Counted from the stretch's first letter, positions 41,285 through 49,169 are shown. The stretch is DNA of 64,000 nt from SW-9-67-25 sp964471665 (GCA_964471665.1 CAYYHG010000001.1:1-64000); one strand, 5' to 3'. Translations and numbers: made by a program. Notes: generated from the letters alone by a model not told the origin.

Positions 41285-42316
41285 CTAGTCGAGGTCGCTC
41301 CCGCTGGCCCGTGTCTCTCCGGCACGGAGGCGGTGGAACGTCGACGCGTACCGGCGGAGTTTCCGGATCAAGAACAGACCCCAGATGGTGTCGTAGACGA
41401 GCACGTACCCCAGGAATCCGACGATCGGTGGCACCTCCAGTAGCGTCGCGATCAGTCCTGATCCGACGCCGACCGTCGTGTTGTAGGTCGCGTGGATGAA
41501 CGCAGCGAGAAGCAGGCCCTTCACGACAATCGGCCCGCGCCGGTCTGGGTTGAACTTCGCGAGGCCGAGGTAGTAGCCCGCGACCGCCGAGTAGATGACG
41601 TGGCCCGGACCCGCGAGTGCGCGAACGGCGGTGATCGAGCCGCCGGCCCCGATAACGGCCGCGAGGCCGGCGTCCATGCCGATGTCGCCGAGCTGCCTGG
41701 CGATGAAAATCGAGTTCTCGACGGTCGCAAAGCCCAGCCCGGCCATCGCGCCGTAGACGGCGCCGTCGACGACACAGTCGAACGAGTCTTTGCCGTAGGC
41801 GTACAGCCGGACTGCCAGGAGTTTCACGGCTTCCTCCGTGGGCCCGACCACGACAAAGAAGAACACTGCCATCCCGAGAAACCCGAGCGGATCGAAGGCC
41901 GGTTGCAGCACCGAGTTGACGACGGCAGCGAAACTCGCGGTCAGGATGCCCAGCAGGAACGTCGCGACCAGCAGTCGGAGCGGTTCCGCGCTTGTTGTGT
42001 CGCTGACGTAGACGTAGGCGGCGAGCCCGAAGGCCGGAAGCGCCGAAAACACTGTCAGGATCCCGACCTGGGGATCCACGAGCGCGGACAGACCCCCGAT
42101 CCCGAGCAGGACGAGAAAGGCCGTCAGGACGACGATTGTCCAGGCCGCCCGGAGGACGAACCTGTGGACCGTCACGGCCAGCCTGTCCAGGCGAGTGCGT
42201 TGCTCCCACGTCGCGATGTCGTAGAGGTCGACTTCCTCGTCCGCGAGGTCCTCGACTGGATCCCGCTCGGCCATACTGTCCGTTCGGACACCAGCACCTA
42301 ATTGTTCCGTTGCCAT
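41285..42316 (-). CDS. PrsW-type intramembrane protease
   Basis: 343 residues; an alternative start MAERDPVEDLADEEVDLYDI lies at 42274. After a soluble acidic N-terminus come about eight membrane helices. The catalytic motif FFVVVGPTEEAVKLLAVRLY (EExxK) and the later DCVVDGAVYGAMAGLGFATVEN and LAGPGHVIYSAVAG, AAFIHATYN are the conserved PrsW boxes. PrsW proteases cleave membrane-bound anti-sigma factors in bacteria; in haloarchaea the substrates are unknown. It is convergent with thiM. Confidence 0.88.
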   Translation of the reverse strand: MATEQLGAGVRTDSMAERDPVEDLADEEVDLYDIATWEQRTRLDRLAVTVHRFVLRAAWTIVVLTAFLVLLGIGGLSALVDPQVGILTVFSALPAFGLAAYVYVSDTTSAEPLRLLVATFLLGILTASFAAVVNSVLQPAFDPLGFLGMAVFFFVVVGPTEEAVKLLAVRLYAYGKDSFDCVVDGAVYGAMAGLGFATVENSIFIARQLGDIGMDAGLAAVIGAGGSITAVRALAGPGHVIYSAVAGYYLGLAKFNPDRRGPIVVKGLLLAAFIHATYNTTVGVGSGLIATLLEVPPIVGFLGYVLVYDTIWGLFLIRKLRRYASTFHRLRAGETRASGSDLD

Positions 42317-42382
42317 TTCCCGATCCTGTTACACGACCTCGAATCGTTTACTTTCAAATGGCTCTGTCCCATGCGCGGGTGT

Positions 42383-42700
42383 ATGCCAGATCCTGATGGT
42401 CCCGGCGTCCTGGAGGCGCTCGCGTCCCTGCCGACCGTCGCCCACCCGACCGTCTCGCCCGGCAGAGACAGGGTGGCGCTCTACTATACCGGTCGACGTA
42501 AGCCCTGATACTTTTAGCCGGGAATGTCCGGCTGAGAAGTATCAAAAGTTACGTCGACCGGTATACGACGGGTCGGGACGGAACGAACTCCACGTCCTCG
42601 ACGCGCCACTGCTGGTCGCTCACGGCGTCAACGACAGCCGCGTGCCGGTCTCGCAGGTCCGCGTCTTCCGGGACAGACTCCTCGCGGCGTCTCGGCTCCG
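42383..42700 (+). pseudogene. S9-family peptidase remnant, internally deleted and interrupted by an inverted-repeat element
   Basis: Left part: MPDPDGPGVLEALASLPTVA and onward to DRVALYYTG, the start of a beta-propeller S9 peptidase, ending in a stop at 42508 inside the element. Right part after the element: YDGSGRNELHVLDAPLLVAH, then GVNDSRVPVSQVRVFRDRLL. The YDGSGRNELHVLD piece continues the first propeller strand, and APLLVAHGVND is the C-terminal alpha/beta-hydrolase end, so several hundred residues are missing between LHVLD and APLLV. Dropping the 77-bp element and one TA restores an in-frame ALYYDGSG. It is a decayed gene, not functional. Confidence 0.72.
42487..42563. mobile_element. 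Miniature inverted-repeat element, family D (in S9 remnant)
   Basis: A 77-bp element with perfect outer repeats TACCGGTCGACGTAA / TTACGTCGACCGGTA, flanked by TA on both sides. A second, inner inverted repeat is nested inside (TGATACTTTTAGCCGG with CCGGCTGAGAAGTATCA). Unlike families A to C, the flanking duplication appears to be only TA. It interrupts the S9 peptidase remnant. Confidence 0.7.
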
Positions 42701-42725
42701 GGAGCGAGTGAGAAGCCGGAGCCAG

Positions 42726-43325
42726 TCAGCGAGGGAGCCGCGCGAAGGCGAACTCGGTGCTGGAGCCCAGCGGGTCGTCGGCCGTCACGGTCCGGACGTC
42801 GGTGAATCCGGCGTCGCGAAGCTGCGCGAGCGTCCGGTCACGTCCCGGCGCCGAGAAGAACATCTTCCCGCCCATCCACCCCCGCCGGGTCGTCTCGAAC
42901 CGGCTCCCAGGCAGTGTCATCAGCAGGCGGCCGCCCGGTCGAAGCACGCGAGCGAACTCCACGTATACTGCCGGGTGGCGGTCCCGAACCACGTGGAAGA
43001 CTGCGTGGTAGGCGGTGATTGCGTCGACCGCCGCGTCCGCGACCGGAAGTGTCGACATCTCGCCTTGCACCAGCCGCGCGGCCGGCACTGTCCTGGCTGC
43101 GAGTTCGAGCGCACGACGGGAGACGTCGACCCCGACGCTTCCCGCGGGCAGGTTGGCCAGCGTCCGTGCGCCGTCGGCCGGGCCGATGTCGAGAACCAGC
43201 GGATCCTCGGGCAGGTCGGCCACCAGCTCCTCGAGGAGGTCTGCGTCGGAGCCGTCTGGATCCCTGCGGGCTGTGTACGTCTCCGCGATGTCGTCCCACG
43301 CGCGGCGTACCTCGTTGCGGTCCAT
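42726..43325 (-). CDS. Class I SAM-dependent methyltransferase
   Basis: 199 residues from ATG 43325. The Rossmann motif VLDIGPADGARTLANL (a variant of ExGxGxG with Pro-Ala), then GVDVSRRALELA, LPVADAAVDAITAYHAVFHV and VLRPGGRLLMTLPG. This is the UbiE/methyltransferase-11 pattern. The substrate is unknown. It is convergent with the S9 peptidase remnant, and its 5' region faces the tRNA-Gln gene on the same strand. Confidence 0.82.
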   Translation of the reverse strand: MDRNEVRRAWDDIAETYTARRDPDGSDADLLEELVADLPEDPLVLDIGPADGARTLANLPAGSVGVDVSRRALELAARTVPAARLVQGEMSTLPVADAAVDAITAYHAVFHVVRDRHPAVYVEFARVLRPGGRLLMTLPGSRFETTRRGWMGGKMFFSAPGRDRTLAQLRDAGFTDVRTVTADDPLGSSTEFAFARLPR

Positions 43326-43444
43326 ACGTTGCCCGCGGGACTCTCGCCCAATGAATCCTCTCACAGCGGTACTTGCTGGGCACATTTTGTCGGCGGTATT
43401 CCAGGTGAGCCTTTACCGGAGGTCCCAAGAAAGTGTCTGAAAAA

Positions 43445-43548
43445 TAGTCCCGCCTGGATTCGAACCAGGGTCGCGAGCCATTTCCCGGGTAGAGCGTGTC
43501 TCTGTCCCGTCCAGAAGCTCGCAGGATTGGCCACTACCCCACGGGACT
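43445..43548 (-). tRNA. tRNA-Gln (CTG anticodon) with intron
   Basis: Read on the minus strand, the gene begins AGTCCCGTGGGGTAGTGGCC and ends CCAGGCGGGACT + A. The 7-bp acceptor stem AGTCCCG/CGGGACT is complete, the T arm is CCTGG-TTCGAAT-CCAGG, and the anticodon stem CGAGC/GCTCG carries loop TTCTGG, giving anticodon CTG (Gln). Between the loop and the 3' half of the stem lie about 31 extra nucleotides (ACGGGACAGAGACACG...), at the canonical 37/38 intron site. This intron would be removed by the archaeal splicing endonuclease. CCA is not encoded, and a T-run follows the 3' end. Confidence 0.88.
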
Positions 43549-43574
43549 TCAGGTAGACGAACGTCTGTGATTCA

Positions 43575-44179
43575 CTAAACGCTGTCGGTTTCGCGGGGCG
43601 GTGTCGGTGGATTGTAGTGTTCAACCCGATGGCAGTTGGCGCAGAGAACAATACACTGCTCGATCTCGTCAGCGATTCTCTCTCGAATACCCGTAATTGA
43701 CCATTTTGGCGACACCGAGTTCCACCTCCTCCTCATCGAGATGGTGGAAACCAAGTGCCGGAGGGCGGCCTTCGCCACACCGCTTGCATTCCCGTTCCTC
43801 TCGCTTCATTTCGTGGAGCCACTGTCGTAGTTCCTGGCGATGTCGTTCTTTCCGGTCGATCCAGTCCTGTCGGTTCTTGTAGTACCATCGCTGCTGCCCG
43901 CTGATGGTGGTTGCTGTAAGCCATTATCGGATCGACCGCAGGACGCGCGGTCGAAACGGTAATTCGGTACAGCAATCACTATCTGTACCGATTGATATCG
44001 TGTCTTGACGTGTGACAGAGTCACGTTCGGGTGGATATGAGTTCTTCTCACTCCGCGTCGTCCGGTATCTCCACCCAATCCGGTTTCGGTTGTCCATCCA
44101 TTCCACTGTTTGCACCTTGTTCGAACGTCTCCAGGCCGGCTTTCTCTTTTGCCTCGTTCCAGCCACCGAGACACTTCAT
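43575..44179 (-). pseudogene. Decayed HNH nuclease with homing-endonuclease-associated repeat
   Basis: Pieces of one gene in order on the minus strand. MKCLGGWNEAKEKAGLE is an HNH-repeat module, then PKPDWVEIPDDAE hits a TGA where a Trp codon is expected (DAE-W-EEL). After about 55 odd bases and a family B element comes SGQQRWYYKNRQDWIDRKER, then CKRCGEGRPPALGFHHLDEE up to GYSRE. A frameshift follows in a GAGAGAGA run (adding GA restores frame), leading to ERIADEIEQCIVLCANCHRV, the end of the HNH site with its CxxC and HH pairs. The gene is therefore broken by a nonsense mutation, an insertion and a 2-bp contraction. Confidence 0.7.
43904..43982. mobile_element. Miniature inverted-repeat element, family B, copy 2
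   Basis: About 79 bp. The right end TTCGGTACAGCAATCACTA matches copy 1, and the left end is diverged (TGGTGGTTGCTGTAAG). The core GGATCGACCGCAGGACGCG is nearly identical to copies 1 and 3. No exact target duplication survives (TGA left, TCT right). It splits the HNH nuclease remnant. Confidence 0.72.
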
Positions 44180-44182
44180 GGT

Positions 44183-44335
44183 CAGTGACGCCGGCAGAGA
44201 TAGCGTCGCTGGCGACAGTTTCGCTGCCCTTGCCGGTAAAGAGAATAAACGGGAGGTCGGGATATTCCGCTCGGACAGCCTCGAAAAATTCGATCTTCCA
44301 GATGGTAGACAGTCAACTCGGCTGCCGAGTAGAGA
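44183..44335 (-). pseudogene. Response-regulator receiver-domain remnant
   Basis: One minus-strand frame reads IEFFEAVRAEYPDLPFILFT and GKGSETVASDAISAGVTD, the second half of a haloarchaeal receiver domain (the helix 4/beta 5 region). The preceding VDCL and VYHLEDRI pieces of the same domain occur in the other two frames, so at least two frameshifts are present. It runs directly into the HNH-repeat fragment, apparently by deletion of what lay between. Not functional. Confidence 0.55.
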
Positions 44336-44443
44336 TCCATCTGCCGAAGTTGTGGGCACGGTATCTTCCGGTTTTCGTATAGCGACATACCATATACTGG
44401 CACGACGCGCCGTGTTTTTACGAATCGGCCGAGTACGGCTGCT

Positions 44444-45355
44444 ATGGTCGAGAACGTGGCGAGTGAGTTGGCGGATCTCGAACCGGCGGATTTCTATCTG
44501 CTGTCGGGAGTCGAACAGGGGATGCGCTTCTCGGAGTGGGTCGCCCGGCAGAAACTGCCCGACTTCGCGGATCTCACGCCGGAGGAGGTCGACTACCGGC
44601 TGGATCGCTGCGAGCGCCGGGGATTGCTCGAGCGCAAGACCATCCAGTACGAGGGCTTTCGGCTCACCTTCGAGGGGTACGACGCGCTCGCCCTGCACAC
44701 GTTCGTCGAACGCGACACCATCGACGGGATGGGCGCGCCGCTGGGCGTGGGCAAGGAGAGCGACGTCTACGAGGTCCGGTCGTACAAGCCCCTGGCGCTG
44801 AAGTTCCACCGCGAGGGGTACACGGAGTTTCGGGCGGTCAACCGCGAACGGGAGTACACCGCCGACCGCGACCACGTCTCCTGGATGTACACCGCCCGGA
44901 AGGCTGCCGAACGCGAACACGAGGCCCTCGAGACGCTGTACCCCGACGTCTCGGTGCCCCGGCCAGTCGATTACAACCGCCACGCCATCGTCATGGACCT
45001 GATCGACGGCGTCGAACTCGCCCGGACGAAACTCGAACCCGGCCAGGTCGTCCCGATCCTGGAGTTGATTCTCGCAGAGATGGCGACTGCACACGCCCGT
45101 GGCTTCGTCCACGCCGACATGAGCGAGTACAACGTCTTCGTCACCGAGAACGGCGTCGTGGTCTTCGACTGGCCGCAGTCGGTGCCGGCCGACCACGAGA
45201 ACGCCACCGAACTGCTCGAACGCGACGTCGAGAACATCGTCGGCTACTTCGGGCGCAAGTATCCCGACCGGATCGGCGGTGTTGATACCCGGGCGCTGGC
45301 CGACGCCCTGACCCGGTCCGAGTCTGTCGACGTCCGCGAGTTTCTCGTCGGCTGA
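44444..45355 (+). CDS. rio2: RIO2-type serine protein kinase
   Basis: 303 residues. The N-terminal 90 residues form the winged helix characteristic of RIO2 (FYLLSGVEQGMRFSEWVARQ, VDYRLDRCERRGLLERKTIQ). The kinase domain has the P-loop GVGKESDVYEV, Lys in PLALKFHREG, catalytic loop GFVHADMSEYNVFV (HxDxxxxN) and metal Asp in GVVVFDWPQSVP. By family it acts in maturation of the small ribosomal subunit. Its TGA stop is followed at once by a degenerate inverted-repeat element. Confidence 0.92.
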   Translation: MVENVASELADLEPADFYLLSGVEQGMRFSEWVARQKLPDFADLTPEEVDYRLDRCERRGLLERKTIQYEGFRLTFEGYDALALHTFVERDTIDGMGAPLGVGKESDVYEVRSYKPLALKFHREGYTEFRAVNREREYTADRDHVSWMYTARKAAEREHEALETLYPDVSVPRPVDYNRHAIVMDLIDGVELARTKLEPGQVVPILELILAEMATAHARGFVHADMSEYNVFVTENGVVVFDWPQSVPADHENATELLERDVENIVGYFGRKYPDRIGGVDTRALADALTRSESVDVREFLVG

Positions 45356-45433
45356 TCGTGACTGCTGTCGTTCTGCACCAGATCGCCAGACGTCGGCTGC
45401 CCGATCCTGAAAACGGCGACAGTCGTCTCTCTG
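45353..45433. mobile_element. Degenerate inverted-repeat element, family B-like, after rio2
   Basis: Starts right at the rio2 stop: TGA followed by TCGTGACTGCTGTCG, with an imperfect partner GCGACAGTCGTCTC near 45417-45430. The core (CCAGATCGCCAGACGTCGG...) keeps only part of the family B arrangement. It is read as an old copy. The next 85 bp hold no recognised feature. Confidence 0.45.
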
Positions 45434-45518
45434 ACACCGGTCTATCCCGTCCGGGACTCCGTTCTCGATACATCGCATGCTGCTATAGAAAATGGGGGGC
45501 TGATCGACCTGGAGTGAG

Positions 45519-45603
45519 TATCGTGAGAGTTGTAATTCAGTACGGGATCGACCGCACGAACGCGGGCGATCGACCCGGGACAAAGCTACAACTGTCACTG
45601 TAT
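45519..45603. mobile_element. Inverted-repeat element, family E (one copy)
   Basis: Left end TATCGTGAGAGTTGTAATTC and right end GCTACAACTGTCACTGTA pair with a few mismatches. The core GGGATCGACCGCACGAACGC is clearly related to the cores of families B and C. It abuts the family C element at 45603. No exact target duplication is visible. Confidence 0.55.
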
Positions 45604-45688
45604 CATAGGGACGGTTGTAGCCGTTTTCCAGGACAACCGCCCGTAGTCGTGCGGGTGATCCGGTAAAGAGCTACAACCGTCCCTATCA
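45603..45688. mobile_element. Miniature inverted-repeat element, family C, copy 2 (TSD TCA)
   Basis: An 80-bp element (45606-45685), ends TAGGGACGGTTGTAG / CTACAACCGTCCCTA, flanked by TCA at 45603-45605 and 45686-45688. The right TCA is the TGA stop of the E1 beta gene on the minus strand. It is in inverted orientation relative to copy 1 at 36679, with only two differences noticed. Confidence 0.85.
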
Positions 45689-46663
45689 GAACCCGGCGAC
45701 CTCCCGGATTCCCTCGCGGATCCGCGTGGCGTTGGGCAACTGGAAGTCCTCGAGGTCGTACAGCGGGTAGACGACGTCCCAGCCGGTGATCCGCTCGACC
45801 GGCGCCTCCTGGTAGAGCAACGCCTCCTCCTGGAGCGTGGCGATGACTTCGCCTGCGAGCCCGCCCGTCCGGGGGGCTTCGTGGACGACGACCGCCCGGC
45901 CGGTTTTCCGGAAAGAGTCGACGAGCGTCCCGCGGTCCATCGGCGAGAGCGTCCGCAGGTCGACCACCTCGACGTCTATCTCTCCCGCGAGTTCTCCGGC
46001 CGCCTCCAGGGTCGGTCGTGTCATCGCGCCCCACGTGAACGCCGAGACGTCATCCCCCTCGCGGCGGACGGCGGCCTCGCCCAGCGGCGTCTCGTAGGTG
46101 GCCTCGGGCACCTCCTCTCGGAACGACCGGTAGATCTTCTTCGGCTCGAGGAAGACGACGGGATCGGGATCCCGGATACTCGCGATCAACAGTCCCTTGG
46201 CGTCCCGGGGGGTGCTGGGAACGACCACTTTGAAGCCGGGATGGTGGACGAAGATGGCCTCCATCGACTCCCCGTGGAGATCCGGGGCGCGGACGCCGCC
46301 GCCGAACGGCACCCGGAGGACCAGCTGGCAGGGATACTGGCCCCGCGACCGGGCGTGCATGCGGGCCGCCCGGGTGTACAGTTGCTCCATTGCGGCGTAG
46401 GTAAAGCCCATGAACTGGATCTCCACCACGGGCCGGAGGCCGGAGGCCGCCAGACCGACCGCGGCGCCGGCGACGCCGGTTTCGGTCAGCGGCGTGTCGA
46501 TGACCCGCGTGTCACCGAAGGCGTCGTAGAGCCCCTCTGTCGCACGGAAGACGCCACCCGACCGGCCGACGTCCTCCCCGAGGACGACCACCGACTCGTC
46601 GTCGGCCATCTCGTCGTGCAAGCCCTCGGCGACCGCCTCGACGAGCATGAGCTCTTCCGGCAT
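45686..46663 (-). CDS. 2-oxoacid dehydrogenase E1 component, beta subunit
   Basis: 325 residues from ATG 46663. A transketolase-like pyrimidine-binding domain (VVVLGEDVGRSGGVFRATEG, DTPLTETGVAGAAVGLAASG, FGGGVRAPDLHGESMEAIFV) and the C-terminal transketolase domain (TWGAMTRPTLEAA, DLRTLSPMDRGTLVDSFRKT). With the alpha subunit it decarboxylates a 2-oxoacid using thiamine diphosphate. The start lies 1 bp from the alpha stop. E2 and E3 genes are absent nearby, so the acceptor complex is encoded elsewhere. The stop coincides with a family C target duplication. Confidence 0.9.
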   Translation of the reverse strand: MPEELMLVEAVAEGLHDEMADDESVVVLGEDVGRSGGVFRATEGLYDAFGDTRVIDTPLTETGVAGAAVGLAASGLRPVVEIQFMGFTYAAMEQLYTRAARMHARSRGQYPCQLVLRVPFGGGVRAPDLHGESMEAIFVHHPGFKVVVPSTPRDAKGLLIASIRDPDPVVFLEPKKIYRSFREEVPEATYETPLGEAAVRREGDDVSAFTWGAMTRPTLEAAGELAGEIDVEVVDLRTLSPMDRGTLVDSFRKTGRAVVVHEAPRTGGLAGEVIATLQEEALLYQEAPVERITGWDVVYPLYDLEDFQLPNATRIREGIREVAGF

Positions 46664-46664
46664 G

Positions 46665-47783
46665 TTACCACCTGAACGCCTCCTCGCCGTGTTCCTCGTA
46701 GAGCGCCAGCAGTTCCTCGCGCTGGTCGTCGATGTAGGCGGGCGGGTTCGCGAACACCTCGTCGAACACCTCCCTGGGAGTCTGCTGGGCGGCGACCTCG
46801 AGGGCGCTCTCGGCGGCCTCGCGGGCACGCTGCTGGGCACTCTCGCGGACGCCTGCGGCGTAGCTCTCGTTCCAGAGGCCGCGGTCGGCCAGGAACGCCT
46901 CGAAGCGGTCGATGGGGTCGCGCTCGCGCCAGGGTTCGAGGGCGCTCTCGTCGCGATACCGGGAGTCGTCGTCGCTGGAGGAGTGGGCGCTCCGGCGGTA
47001 TGTCAGCGCCTCGACGAGCGTCGGCTCGCCGGTCTCGCGGGCCCGCTCGACGGCCCGCCGCGTCGCACGGTAGGTCGCCAGGGGGTCGTTGCCGTCGACG
47101 AGGACGCCCTCGAACCCGTAGCCGTCGGCCCGCGAGGCGTAGGTGTCGGCGGCGGTCTGGCGCTCGACCGGCGTCGAGATCGCCCACTGGTTGTTGAGGA
47201 CGAGAAAGACAACGGGGACGTCGAAGACGCCGGCGAAGTTGAGTCCGGCGTGGAAATCGCCCTTGCTGGCGCCGCCGTCGCCGACGCCGACCAGGCCGAC
47301 CTCGTCGTAGCCCTGGAGGGTCCGTCCCCACAGCAGGCCGACGGTCTGGGGGACCTGTGTCCCGACGGCGACGATGTGGGGCAGGCGCCGCTCGTGGGCA
47401 GGCAACGTCTCCCGGTCGTCGGACTGCCACTCCTCGTAGCCGCGCAGCCAGAACAGGAGGATGTCCTCCAGGGGTCGGCCGCGCTGGATGTGAGCGCCGT
47501 ACTGGCGCCACTCCGTGTTCAGCCAGTCCCGGTCGGCGAGCGCCGCCGCGGGGCCGACGTGGGCGGCCTCGAGTCCGCGACATCCCATCCAGAAGTGGAA
47601 CTCGCCCCGGCGCTGGAGGGTCGCCCCGCGCTCGTCGAGCTGTCGGGCCTGCACCATCGACTCGTACATCTCACGCAGCGTGTCCTCGGCGACGGAGAGT
47701 TCCTCGACGGCCGCCTCGTCGTAGCTCCCGTCGGGCGCGAGGAGCCGCTCGCAGTGCTCGAACTCGTCCGGAAACCGTACCAT
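46665..47783 (-). CDS. 2-oxoacid dehydrogenase E1 component, alpha subunit
   Basis: 372 residues from ATG 47783 (MVRFPDEFEHCERLLAPDGS). The thiamine diphosphate motif is GLVGVGDGGASKGDFHAGLN ... VVFLVLNNQWAIS, starting GDG and ending NN. ALTYRRSAHSSSDDDSRYRD is the phosphorylation-loop region, as in branched-chain 2-oxoacid dehydrogenases, and RGEFHFWMGCRGLEAAHVGP is near the N-terminus. The overall pattern is closer to the branched-chain or pyruvate-type E1 alpha; the substrate cannot be fixed. It is co-transcribed with E1 beta. Confidence 0.9.
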   Translation of the reverse strand: MVRFPDEFEHCERLLAPDGSYDEAAVEELSVAEDTLREMYESMVQARQLDERGATLQRRGEFHFWMGCRGLEAAHVGPAAALADRDWLNTEWRQYGAHIQRGRPLEDILLFWLRGYEEWQSDDRETLPAHERRLPHIVAVGTQVPQTVGLLWGRTLQGYDEVGLVGVGDGGASKGDFHAGLNFAGVFDVPVVFLVLNNQWAISTPVERQTAADTYASRADGYGFEGVLVDGNDPLATYRATRRAVERARETGEPTLVEALTYRRSAHSSSDDDSRYRDESALEPWRERDPIDRFEAFLADRGLWNESYAAGVRESAQQRAREAAESALEVAAQQTPREVFDEVFANPPAYIDDQREELLALYEEHGEEAFRW

Positions 47784-47853
47784 GCTCCCTCTCTCGGGTG
47801 TCCAGCACTTCAAACCCGTCTCCCGTCTCGGCGTCGACACGGGCCTGTCGCCG

Positions 47854-48660
47854 TTAGGTGCCGCCGGTAGCGGGCAGGACCAGCCCGAACTCCCGTTCGA
47901 GGACGTCGTGCCACTCGCGGGGATCTACTGGCTGTTCGCGGGTCTCGCCGCCCTCGATGATCGTGAGCGTCTCGGGTTCGAGTTTCCTGTGGCCACGTTC
48001 GGTCGCGACGGTGGCAAACGGATCACCGGTAAACGGCGACTCCGGCGCGGTCGAGAGGAACTCGCAACTCGCCCGGAAGAAGTCCATCCCGACCGGCCGG
48101 TCGCGGAACACGTACCTGTCCTGCCAGCCGTCGTCGGTCGGCCGCCGGAACTGTGTGCAGTAGTCGGCGTCGGGACGGTCGCTCTCGGTAATCCGCCAGC
48201 AAACGCCGGCTTGGTCCTCGCGGACGCAGCCACCGAGGGGGAGCGGGCGACGGATCGTCGGGACGGCGACGCCGACGTCGACAACGTACCGCCGGTCGAG
48301 CGTGACGACGTTCGTGTGGTGGTTTGCCGGTGGGGTGGCGTTACCCGCCTCGTCGAGGACTCGCGCGGCCACGCGCTCGCTCTCGAAGCCCAGTTCCGAG
48401 AGCAGCCAGCCAAACAGGCCGTTGAGTTCGTAACAAAAGCCCCCGCGCTCGCGCTCGACGATCTTCTCGTAGACGTCCTGGAGGTCCAGCGACACCCTCT
48501 CGCCGTCGTCGTCCGCGAACGGGTCGCCGGTGATGGCGAGATTCTCGAAGGGCACCGACCGGACGTGGGCGCGCTGGAGACCCTCGAGGGCGTCGTGGTC
48601 GCGTGCCTCGACGTCGCCGCGCGTCAGGCCGACACGTTCCAGGTAGCGGTCGACGTTCAC
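47854..48660 (-). CDS. Arylamine N-acetyltransferase
   Basis: 268 residues, GTG start at 48660 (MNVDRYLERVGLTRGDVEAR). The catalytic triad of the NAT family is visible: Cys in RERGGFCYELNGLFGWLL, His in ANHHTNVVTL and Asp in RRYVVDVGVAVPTIRRPL. HVRSVPFENLAIT near the N-terminus is also typical. The enzyme moves an acetyl group from acetyl-CoA to arylamines or hydrazines. NATs are rare in archaea and known from only some halophiles. It is 3 bp downstream of a small membrane protein gene. Confidence 0.9.
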   Translation of the reverse strand: MNVDRYLERVGLTRGDVEARDHDALEGLQRAHVRSVPFENLAITGDPFADDDGERVSLDLQDVYEKIVERERGGFCYELNGLFGWLLSELGFESERVAARVLDEAGNATPPANHHTNVVTLDRRYVVDVGVAVPTIRRPLPLGGCVREDQAGVCWRITESDRPDADYCTQFRRPTDDGWQDRYVFRDRPVGMDFFRASCEFLSTAPESPFTGDPFATVATERGHRKLEPETLTIIEGGETREQPVDPREWHDVLEREFGLVLPATGGT

Positions 48661-48663
48661 AGT

Positions 48664-49143
48664 TCACTCCCCGCCGTTCTCAGCCACGCCGTCGGTTTCC
48701 GTGACGAACAGGGCAGCCAGTCCGAGGGCGGCCAGCGTCTCGACGACGATTGCGACGAACTCGACGGGACCGGCAAAGAGGTGGTCGAGGAACCACTGGA
48801 ACGTGATCGATTCGTTGCCCGCCGCCGGCCCGGCGACGATGAGCAGCCGGTGGCCGCCGAGGTGCCAGCCGAAGTACGCGAGGACGTACCCGAGCATGAC
48901 CACGATCCCGGCGACGTAGAACGGCCGTCGGTCGGCAGCGTTCCGCGCGAGGGCCATTCCCACGAGGATCGCGAGCCCGGAGACGACAAAAAGCGGCCAC
49001 CGGGCGTCCCGTGGGAGGAGCCACCCTGCCAGCAGCAGCTTCTCGAGCCACTGGAACAGCCCCAGCGCCAGGTGGATGAGCGCCGCGACGAAGACCAGCT
49101 GTGTGGTGAGAAAGCCGACCAGCCGCCGGGTGTCTGCCGCCAT
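48664..49143 (-). CDS. Four-helix membrane protein
   Basis: 159 residues with about four hydrophobic segments (near 9-28, 48-64, 76-93, 125-148). FQWLEKLLLAGWLLPRDARW lies in the first loop and GWHLGGHRLLIVAGPAAGNE in a later one. I recognise no function. Its stop lies 3 bp before the GTG of the N-acetyltransferase gene, so the two are probably one transcript. A family A element lies about 27 bp upstream of its start. Confidence 0.68.
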   Translation of the reverse strand: MAADTRRLVGFLTTQLVFVAALIHLALGLFQWLEKLLLAGWLLPRDARWPLFVVSGLAILVGMALARNAADRRPFYVAGIVVMLGYVLAYFGWHLGGHRLLIVAGPAAGNESITFQWFLDHLFAGPVEFVAIVVETLAALGLAALFVTETDGVAENGGE

Positions 49144-49169
49144 TGGTCGGCTCTCGGAACGGCAGCGAC

